A DNA stretch of 64,000 bases, taken from assembly GCA_032768795.1 (NCBI GenBank), contig CP136492.1, positions 1,054,001 through 1,118,000 of the forward strand, given 5' to 3'. The DNA comes from Tremella fuciformis (taxonomy: Eukaryota > Basidiomycota > Tremellomycetes > Tremellales > Tremellaceae). The stretch's first letter is position 1. The number at the start of each line of letters is the position of its first letter. The translations under genes were made by a program, and so were the position numbers. Of this stretch, positions 21,468 through 30,021 are shown piece after piece. A model generated the notes under the pieces. The model was not told where the DNA came from, ran no database searches, and saw nothing but the letters and a program-made list of their open reading frames with translations.

Positions 21468-21501
21468 GGTAGCTCAGAGCTGAGTCTTGGGACTTTTAAT
21501 C
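21468..21501 (-). other. Primer-binding site, probably tRNA-Lys(UUU) half-molecule
   Basis: Immediately inside the 5' LTR. The plus strand here reads like a tRNA D-arm and anticodon region: TAGCTCAG near the start and GACTTTTAATC ending at the LTR junction, matching the 5' half of eukaryotic tRNA-Lys(UUU) up to the anticodon loop. The complement would bind such a fragment. Copia-family elements are known to use cut half-tRNAs (initiator Met in the classic case). Identity is from memory of tRNA sequence. Confidence 0.6.
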
Positions 21502-21677
21502 TGTTACAAAATGAGCATGGTATGCATCGCCCTCTTGGGGCCGAATGTACATATATATCAAGCAGTCAGACGGCCTGTGCGCAGCAGCATCGCCGTCGTC
21601 TTATTGTTCTCCTCCGCATCCTGCCCAAAGAGGCAATTCTGTCCCTATGAGGCGTTCACGGTGCTTATTGTTCAACA
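21502..21677 (-). repeat. LTR (5' LTR in element orientation)
   Basis: Direct copy of 18722-18897 with a single mismatch. Confidence 0.95.
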
Positions 21678-21682
21678 CTCAA
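21678..21682. repeat. Target-site duplication, right copy
   Basis: CTCAA, identical to the five bases before the left LTR. Confidence 0.9.
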
Positions 21683-21945
21683 GGCGCTCAGAGTTCACGG
21701 AGAAATTGAAACGGATAGGTCTTGCAAATTCTGCTCCTTGAAGATCACAGCTGCCATGACCGAGTCGATCCTTTGATCTGACCCCATTCACTCCGTCCAC
21801 GAAGAGGTCCTTTCGGCAGATGTCTCAGCCCCTATCGTGTATCCCTTCACGTGCGGCGTTGAGTGTGGCCGTGGCCGGAGGAAATAGATCAGACTGACGT
21901 GACTTGTCGTGGTCGGGGAGCCGCCCATGTGCACAGGAAGACGGA

Positions 21946-23219
21946 ATGCGTGACGACGTGGTTGAGACAATACTAGAGGCATGGCCCGCGTCGGCACAAT
22001 GTCGAGCGGACAATCCTGCGAAGTGCGCAGAATGGCAGCAGAACGGTGGGGAGGAGGTTTGGGGGGAGGTGGGACCCTCGGGAATCTTGTGGTCCAACTG
22101 GAGAAAATCAGGCCCAAACGTCTCGCAATGTGCAATGCTCGACAGCCAGAAGGGAATTCCGGTGCGAGGATCGTCTCTCGAAACCCCGGGTGATCAAGTC
22201 AACATGGGCGATGGTGTTGCGGGTCAGCCCGATTTGCAACTGGATTTTGTCAAACAATTTCCTTGGTCCTCTCGCCCAACAAGGCGACTCTCCCATATGA
22301 CTACAACACCCTCGAATCTCGGTCTGTTAGGCAGCGCGAATCCATCGGCTGCTAGTTCGACCACCTTGGTGGCGGATCCTTCGAATAGCAATGACCCGAC
22401 CTTCAGCAACTGCGAACCCTTATCGGATCCGCAGACGGATGATTCATCGAGGGGAGTCGACTGGAACCAGGGCGGCGAGAAGTCAAAATTAGCCAACATG
22501 AATGAGCGGGACAATCCTCAATGGTCCTCCATACTGCCCATTTTGCCTATCCTCCAAATCACTCTGCTGGCGGTACATCTCGCTCTATCAATCATTATCC
22601 CCGACCTCCTCGTCACTCACCTCATTCAACCCATCGTCCTGTGGCTCATCATGATTGTCACTGTGCTCCTCGAGCTTGGGTATCTGCTCGCCGTCATCAT
22701 ACTGGAGACTATCGGGGTGGTTCGCAAGCGACCAGTGTGGGCGCATCGTTCAGATCCGTAAGTTAGGCTGACAAGACAGATCTTCAGCCTGGCTACAATC
22801 CGGACTACACATCACCCTCTTCTGTGTGTTTGCTCTACCTCACACAGGTGAGTTCTTCGATGGGTCTGTAGGGTCGCTGACTCGCAGTGTGCCTCGCATT
22901 ATTGCTAATGAGCACCCAAGTGCCTTCTTGCTCCTCCCCTCTGAATTATAGCGCACCTATGGTCTCCGCCAACTACGCGGCGTACTTAAGCGGCACGGCG
23001 TGCGAAGCTTTGCCCACCGTCGTCCTTCTCGCCCTCGTGAACCTTGTTCTCGTGCTCCTCATCGTCGGGTTCACGGGGGCCGCCATCGATATGGACGCGA
23101 GATTGTCCCGAAGGGCTGGAAGAAGAAGATTATCTAGGCGATGGCTTGTTGGGACGGGTGAGCTACTTTGGGGATTAGAACTACATTTCGCCAGGCGCGG
23201 CGCACGTCAGGCCACTTGA
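21946..23219 (+). CDS. Multispanning membrane protein of unknown function
   Basis: The first exon (21946-22757 from the first ATG) encodes a polar Ser/Asn/Asp-rich N-terminus of about 200 residues and then two strongly hydrophobic spans (SILPILPILQITLLAVHLAL and IVLWLIMIVTVLLELGYLL). Two later exons (from 22780, and 22888-23219) add two more spans (GLHITLFCVFALPHTVCLAL and TVVLLALVNLVLVLLIVG) and an Arg-rich tail. Four membrane helices in all; no family recognised. The first ATG may not be the true start, since several later Met codons are in frame. The intron 22758-22779 would be only 22 nt. The gene begins 264 nt from the LTR element, so its promoter may be affected by the insertion. Confidence 0.55.
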
Positions 23220-23351
23220 CTCTCCGCGACGACTTCACGGCGCATATCTTAGGATGTACCATTTTAGTTTCATATACCCTGTATACGCACATAACGCGCG
23301 GAGCGATAAAATACTTTTGATCAGATATCCAGGGAATAACCCTGCTCGCCT

Positions 23352-24399
23352 TCAGTATCCTGAAGTTCGAGTGAATGCAGTGGATGGAGCATCGGAATCA
23401 TACGATGAGGCGTTATACGTCTCGTCGAAACTGCCGTCCGTGCGAGCAGGGGGAGGTAATGGCGTCTCGGCGGTATCTGACTCCGCCGTAACGCTGTCGT
23501 CTTCCCCCCAGACAGTGGACTGGGCGGGAGAGAGGGCATCAGTCCACATACTCTGAGCGTACGTGGATAGTCCCGTACCTGCGGAGAAATAACTTTCCTG
23601 TCGTGCTTGCAGACTCGGCGGAACTCTGGCGGGGGACGGAGCATCCGTCAAGGGGGTTCGCCTGGTGAAACCACCGTTTTGCGTCGGTACTGCCCGTCAA
23701 CAGCGCCACGGACACGCCGTCATACTTACGTCGCCAACCACGATTATACTTCGATTCAATGTTGCTGGCGTACGATGGAAGCTCGGGAAACCCAGTAGCG
23801 GCGCTAGGGTAGTCACTTTCAGCCTCGCTTGGCGACTGCTGAATTGACGGTGACTCTGCCGACCAGGAAGGGTCTTCATGCGTCAGCGATAGCCGCTTGA
23901 CCATCGTGCGACTCACAGAAAGTACTTGCAGCATTGATGCCGCCCTTCGCGAATGTCAAGCACGTAGCGACAGATCGAGTCGCCCGGCTCTCTGCCCAGC
24001 GTTCAGTAGCGGCAGTGGGCGATCAACAACTTACTTACTTGGCAGTGCAGCTGCGCATCAGCTCGCAGTTCTGGGGACGGTAAATGTACTGACCATTGAG
24101 CTGTTGAGCGTAGCTCATGCTTGTCGCGAGTGTGGAGCCGAGGCCCGACGCGAAGCTCTCATCGTCGCCTGCCGGTGAGTCAAGCGCCGTTCACTGATCC
24201 TTTAGAGCCCGGCAGGCGACTTACTGGGCGGTCCGGATGGCAGACCGAACAGAGTGTCTGTTTTGTCGAGAACGTCCCGCACAAATCGACCGCCTCGTTT
24301 GATGGCAGAGTCACCTGTTCGCCTGGCGTTCGAAGTGGCGCTTCTCGACATTGTGCTGAATGCCGCGCTCGAAGCAATGGACCGTGCGATGGTCGCCAT
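23352..24399 (-). CDS. Hypothetical protein, first of three similar minus-strand genes
   Basis: Rebuilt from about five exons. Layout: short basic Ser/Ala/Arg N-terminus, a Gly/Arg segment (KRGGRFVRDVLDKTDTLFG), an acidic patch (SDDESFASG), a middle segment with cysteines (RPQNCELMRSCTAKEPGDSICRYV), then a long Ser/Pro/Thr-rich probably disordered tail ending RTSGY. The junction after the RHQC segment keeps frame only with a GC donor (GCAAGT, intron 23929-23874). No known domain recognised. Architecture and intron placement resemble the next two genes downstream on the same strand, so a local duplicated family is likely; sequence similarity itself is weak by eye. Confidence 0.55.
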
Positions 24400-24873
24400 T
24401 TTTTGGTGCGTTGGGGCCCGCTGGGCTTTCTGGGAGTTATTATTACGGGCGTCCGTGGTGCTCGCTCATCGTCCTTCTGAAGTAATCGAGCGGCCAGCCT
24501 CGGCTCACGCAGTCCAAGCACGGCAGATCGGGGCGCTCGGAGTCACCCTTACTACCCTCCTTTCAGACCGCTCATCATGACACGTTGCTGACACGCTGGA
24601 TCCTTTGAGCGGTCCAAGTCGGGTAGCGATTGCGGAGAACCAGCTCGCCCTCTGTCGTTCCTTCCTCTGTGCTTCCCCATACATATATGGCGCCGTCAGA
24701 GGTGTCATCACAGGGTATTGGCATTAGCGATTACTGAGGCCCATACGGCAGTGGATAAGGCGCGAAGTGTTAAGAGGGATAATTTGAGAGACATCTACAT
24801 GCAATTAAGAAGCATCTATCATGGAGATGCACTGAATGATCGTGTAGCCAGGAGCGTGTGAAACACGAATGTG

Positions 24874-26306
24874 TCACATGTAACGACCCAGATCAGTCAT
24901 GTTGAACATTTCGGGCTCCGTCAAATCGTCGGGGTCACAGTGGTCAGATTTCGGTGTCGTGTGTTCAGACTCTGTGGATGATTCCGAGTCCTCCGGGCTG
25001 AATTTATGCTGCGAGAGAGCACTTCCTGGCCGGGACGGCTGCATGTGACCCAAGCTGTGGGACGACAATGGTCGAGGACCCAGCCGTTCTTCCAAGCCGA
25101 GGGTTGTCTCACGTCGCAGTGACCTTTGAGGGCTCGAAGGCCGCTGGGGGCTAGAAGGACGCCAAGGGCTCTCTCCAGTGCGCCCAAGTATTGGACTAGA
25201 TCGCCAGTCGACAATCCCAGATTCCTCACCAGGTTTTCCATCGTCGTCGCTCGGATTACAGTCATGCTCCTCGAGGAAACGCCTCCACGCTTCCATCTGA
25301 GTATTGAAGGCCGCGATATTCGTTGACTGGGCCGCAGAGAGCGACTTGGACAAACAGTCAACAGATCTTTCATCATCCAGGTTCCTTACCCGACGCTCCA
25401 GTTCCGTGGCCTCCTCGTCGGCGGCGGCGCAAGTCTCTTTGCTCGGCCACTGCTCGCACGGAGCATCGCTAGACGCATCTGATGCCTGAGGCTCAGATGT
25501 CTTGTCTGGGTTCCCATTAGCTCTGGCGTGTTTGTCACAGCTCACTTACAAAATTTACGTGCAGCGCGCAACAAGTTCAAACTTAGCTTGATGGTCATCA
25601 AAATGGGCTGAACTGTACGCCATGAGCCGGTACTGTCGCAGCGGGGTGGTATGCTTACTAGGCTTTGGTGCGTTTTGTCCACAAATCTGGGCTGCGAAGC
25701 GAGTCAGCACCAAATACAGATGGCGTCAACGTGGAACACGCACTGATACCTTGCATCACTGACGAAAGTGTCTTGTTCATGTGAGTCAGCTGGTCTGGAG
25801 GGATCAGTCCAACCTCCCCTGAACTACACGGCTCACCATCAAATTCATCGTACGGATACTTGTCCCCGTCAATGTCGTCCTCAGAAGCTGGGGACGTCAA
25901 TTCTGAATACACATTGAGGGAGGTACTGACTCCCGTCTGCACCGATTTTACCGTACATCGACGCAAACCGATCGGCCGCTGCGGCAGCTTTACCTTTGTT
26001 CCGACCGCTGCTCTGCTGGTCCGAGTTCTTCTTCCCATGGCCGCCTTGGGTCTTGTCGTTTGCGTTGAGAACACCTTCTTCCAAGCCCATCATCTTCGCC
26101 ACCGATATTTCGGAGGAAAACCGAGGGAATCGGATACCAGAGAGGGGCGAGGCTGGTCTATACGGTGAACCTGGACGCGCAATGGGATCGCTGGCATCAG
26201 ATGCGGAACGACAGTGGCCGTCTTGCCGACGATTCGGACTGTTATTCAGTGCCGCCTGGATATTTTGACGAATTGACTGAGAGGATACCGAGCGTCGTAG
26301 GCGCAT
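24874..26306 (-). CDS. Hypothetical protein, second of three similar minus-strand genes
   Basis: Starts MRLRRSVSSQ at 26306. Ser/Arg/Asn-rich N-terminus, a Gly/Lys/Gln segment (KTQGGHGKKNSDQQ), an Ala-rich helix (KAAAAADRFASMYGKI), an acidic patch (SEDDIDGDKYPYDEFDG), short exons with a hydrophobic helix (QPILMTIKLSLNLLRAARK) and a long C-terminal exon rich in Ser, Pro, Asp and Glu ending LGRYM. The last intron uses a GTAAGT donor at 25557-25552 or nearby, in phase 1. The C-terminal exon contains WRPSSPQRPSSPQR, a short tandem repeat. No family recognised. Likely regulated and disordered rather than enzymatic, but that is inference. Confidence 0.5.
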
Positions 26307-26831
26307 TGCCAGGGCGAAGCTGTATAAATCGGATGTCTGGTCAAGTGATCGAAGGCGAACCGCGTAATGCGGTTAGAATGCGCAGGTAAGTGGTAGTCTT
26401 AGCAAAGAGCAATGGGCGAGAAGTCTTTCAAGCTGCTTCTGCTGTGAGACTCAGCTTCCCACCGCGCCAGTTCTTACTTTTGACATCCCTTCTGTATCTC
26501 TTGCACTTCTATGGTCGACAGGCGACCTGCCATGCACTGGCGGGCGGGCGGTACGCGACCCGCGCTTCGAAATCAAGGAGCGACACGCTTTTCCTTGTAT
26601 AAGCGAGCCGGCGGGCTGGCTAACTTTTCGGCAAAATCAACAGCAGCGAAGAGAACCTTTACGGGGTTTGTTTCAGCCGCGGACGCTCCCTTCTACGTAA
26701 GTACGGGGCGGCCTGGCGATGTGAGAAACACAGGACGTCCTCTTGCGAGAATCATCCATGGGGGTCAAGCGAGAAGCTCCAGATTACCGGTTTTGCAAGT
26801 CACTCGGTATGCATCAGTCATGCTACTACGT
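26307..26831. other. Gap between two of the similar unknown genes
   Basis: About 525 nt; upstream region of the gene at 24874-26306. Open frames here are short and lack protein character. Nothing else seen. Confidence 0.4.
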
Positions 26832-28069
26832 TCACGTCGTCGCGTAGTAGTGCCCCTGAGCGGGCTCAAAGCCCATGACTTCGTCAGTGTATATCTCGGT
26901 GTCGGACGAAACGCTCCCTTCCTCCCCTTCTTCCTCGTTCTCCATCAGCTCACTCCGAGCCATGTCCGGGCGAGGTGTCCAATTATAGCTCAACACCTCT
27001 GTCGGACTCATCTGAGGATATTTGTTCTCGAGACCCAGGAAGCCCCTCGTACTGTGCACTCGCGTCAAGGTCGGGCTCGGCGTCTCCACGGGAGTCGTTT
27101 CGCCGCTTGGCCAGTTTGACATGCTAGCAATTGTAGATTGACGTCCCATAGCTGGACGCACGAACTCATCTGCTGATTGTTCGGACCCAACGGACTGCTG
27201 TCCAGCAAAGGAGTACTCCCTTCGCCGCAAGCCGTATGAAGAGGTGCTGCTTGGTGAGCAAGGAGATGGCAAGGGCGTTTGATATCTTGTTGGCGTTTGC
27301 CTCCCATCAAAGTAGCCTCGATGGCCTCGAGTCCAAGACGGAGGTGATTCGTCGAAACTGGAAGCAGAACTGACCCTGTCGAAAGTCTCGAAGCCCTGGT
27401 CTTCGGGGACGTCCTGTGCGACGTCATCTATACCGTCATCGCTCCCACCCTCTCTGTTACTCGTGTCAACATCATCAGCGGTCATGTATCTGAACAAATA
27501 ACACTTACAGATCTGGTGAGCCCGTCTGGCAAGCATCGCTGACGTCTGGATGAGGGACAATGCGGTATCTGATTTTGTAAGCCAGACTTCGATCTGTGCA
27601 GATCAAGCTACACACTCGCGGTTCTGGCATGCGAGCCTCTCATTCTCGCTGCGAAATGTCAGCGAGCGGATCAGGCAACGAGAGGGCTGGCAAACATGTC
27701 AATCTGCTGGTGTTGCTACAAGCAGTCTGCACAGTCTGAAGGGCCGCTGTGAATCAGCGACAAACTGTACATGGACCCAGGACCCGATTGACAGCTCACT
27801 TGCTACGTGATTGGGAGACCGTTGCCCTTGCTCTTCATCTTCCTCGTCGTCATCTCCTGCAAATGATCAGCAGTAGCCTTCAAGTGGATGTCAGACTGAC
27901 TGCCTGGGATAGGATTATTTATGCGCGACTCAGCGCTTGCGAAGGTGTTGACCGGACCGAGAAATCGGGTAGTTCTGGATTGCTGCTGTGATCCTGAGGA
28001 TCCTTGGCTGCCTTTCCTATGGGAATTCCGTGACAACGTTCGCAACAAGTGAGGGGCTCTAGATGCCAT
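26832..28069 (-). CDS. Hypothetical protein, third of three similar minus-strand genes
   Basis: Starts MASRAPHLLRTLSRNSHRKG at 28069. Basic Ser-rich N-terminus, an acidic patch (GAT GAC GAC GAG reading Asp/Glu after an intron ending near 27856), a segment SELSIGSWVHVQFVAD, a hydrophobic/charged helix ending RRAHQICK, then an acidic and Ser/Pro-rich tail with EDQGFETFDRVSSASSFDE and Arg-Tyr-Gln-Thr motifs, ending YYATT. Exact splicing between 27500 and 27850 is unresolved. Shares layout with the two genes to its left: basic head, acid patch, cysteine-containing helix followed by an intron, disordered tail. No domain recognised. Confidence 0.5.
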
Positions 28070-28379
28070 AGTTTTCGATCTTGCAGTTGCAGGGGAAGGT
28101 CAAGGCCGTGTGTTTGTGTGTGACGTCCCATGTTCCATCGTCTTGGGGAGCCGTATAAGTAATGCGCAAGACCCAACTTGCCCGCCTGTGTGATCGGAGC
28201 CGCATTCCACTCATTTATCTGGAAGTCCCGACAATTGACCACTCGCGCAGCGACACACCTTTGTGCCGCCACCAATCTCACCAGTCGAAACACGCCTCGT
28301 CGAGGTCCTCCGACGTCCGGTTATGATCGCGCCTTTCACATGTCAGGTCGATGTGCCTCCATAGATGAATGTGCATGTC
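28070..28379. other. Gap between minus-strand genes
   Basis: 310 nt separating the PAQR stop from the next gene's start; presumed promoter and 3' end. Nothing else recognised. Confidence 0.4.
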
Positions 28380-29635
28380 TCATGCGAGTGACTCGCCGAC
28401 CGCCATGGCTCTGCCCCAGACCATGCCCCGGAGTGCGGCGTACTGGCACCATGCGCCGAGAAGAACGAAACAATGAAAGATCTGATGAGAGCTTCCGAAG
28501 TAATCAAAGCGGCCTGGCCAGCGGTGTTCGGGAAATCGCGCCGCGCTGCATGTCAGACACAACCGGTACAAGGGAGGGAAGCCCTTACTAGAGGACTGCG
28601 CCAAAGATGTATGAAGCGCCGCCGGCGATCACGAGATCGAGACTCATCGATTGGCGGGAATGTTGCAGTCCTTTGGCGATAATTACATGGACGACTGGGA
28701 TCACGGCAGATAAGCCCAATGCGATGAATGTGAGTGTTCTATGCCATCTATGGGATCGATGATGCGGAGAGAGGACGATCTGGGAGGGATGTCAGTTATG
28801 TCTATTGCGATCTTGGACACCTACATAGCCTGATGTAATTCCAGCTACGGTGATCGCGGCTGCTCATCAGAAACCATACCGACTTGGGAGTAGAGGTTCT
28901 GACTCATATAGATAATCTGAAGAACAATGTTGTCGTGAAAGCTGTAGTGCATGCCCGGTAGGATACTTCCCACAATCAAGACGACGATGCCGATCTGCCT
29001 TCAGCAGGCGCAGCGATCTTCTCGGCCGAGTGGTGTGCTCACGTAGTCACCACGGTGCGCAGCGTCACACATCTCTTTTGAATGGCATTGCACGGTGTGG
29101 AACCAGCTGCTGAGACCAAGGCACGCCGTAGCACATATCAAATACACGGTGAGCGCCAGCTTGTCGTACAGGGTAGGCGGTATCGGGGTGGGGTCATCAA
29201 CGGGACCATAGCTGAAGAGGGGGAAGGGAAAGTGCGTTCGAAGGAGGTGCAGGGGTATAAGCGCAGCAAAGAACGCGCCACCGATAGAATGAGAATGTAT
29301 GTTAACTGCATGATCAGCGTCTTACAGATAGCCCGTTGCGGACATACTCGTCTCGTTGTGAAGATCTACCTCGGTCAGCCTGCGAGTACAGTTTGAGCGT
29401 CCTACCTACAGGCAAACGCGCTTCGTATACAGTCTCTCACAGTCTCCAGCTGAGGTCTGTACCCCTGCAAGATGTGATCGTTGTCCGCCGTCCACGATAC
29501 GTGCGCCACGGCTTCATCGTAGGAGAGCAATCTGTGTTTGTTCGGTATCAGGGGGGTCGACGAGGACGCGACTGCCTTTGCTGTGGGTGATGCAGATCCG
29601 TTTGACATGGCGCTTTGTCGTCGTGTCACAGGCAT
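28380..29635 (-). CDS. PAQR-family membrane protein (adiponectin receptor/Izh-like)
   Basis: Exons 29635-29410, 29365-29348, 29305-29043, 28994-28904, 28859-28825, 28779-28589, 28545-28380 sum to 330 codons. Family landmarks in order: VSWTADNDHILQGYRP, YLHNETINIHSHSIG, CLGLSSWFHTVQCHS, DYIGIVVLIVGSILP, and RFDYFGSSHQIFHCFVLLGA. The conserved histidines (in SSWFHTVQCHS and HQIFH) form the zinc site of this seven-helix family, whose members act as ceramidase-like receptors and in fungi affect zinc and sterol/lipid homeostasis. Length matches the family. The N-terminal 40 residues are Ser/Thr-rich and cytosolic. All splice sites are GT-AG. Confidence 0.93.
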
Positions 29636-30021
29636 GTTGTGCGTCTCTGGCCGTCCTCAGAACTTGCTCATCAACGTCCAGGTCTCCACGCTGTTCCCAT
29701 TTGGATGTTTCGAGAATGAGCAATTGGGCAGCTCATGGGAAGTCTCGGAAATTCGCCTCGACCTGCCAATACCAAAATCGCATTCGACAGCCTTTTGTCA
29801 TCGATGTCGCAGTCCCTCGTGATATAGCAGCTGATGCGTCCGACCCATCCTGCGCTCCAGGTCAGCCATACGCATGCATGTGTGATGCGTCTCGGGGATG
29901 CCGCTGCAGCTCAGGCGCCGGGAGCCCCGCTTCTGAGCCGTCACGTGCCTGAACTCGGCCACCAAAAAGTTGCCGCCGATTGCCATTGTGGTTGTCCTTC
30001 TTGTCGATATCGAGGGCTAAG
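29636..30021. other. Divergent promoter between PAQR gene and MAK5
   Basis: About 385 nt between divergent starts. No coding or RNA feature recognised. Confidence 0.4.

Larger units (their letters stand above)
18722..21677 (-). mobile_element. Ty1/copia-type LTR retrotransposon, gag-protease only (non-autonomous)
   Basis: A complete 2,956-bp insertion: two 176-bp LTRs, a 5-bp target-site duplication, a primer-binding site next to the 5' LTR, a polypurine tract next to the 3' LTR, and one 811-codon frame on the minus strand encoding gag and an aspartic protease. No integrase, reverse transcriptase or RNase H sequence can be found, yet the frame is unbroken. The LTRs differ at one base in 176, so insertion is recent. 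Lacking pol, it must depend on enzymes of a relative elsewhere in the genome. Copia assignment rests on the gag zinc knuckle followed by a DSGATHH protease. Confidence 0.9.
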
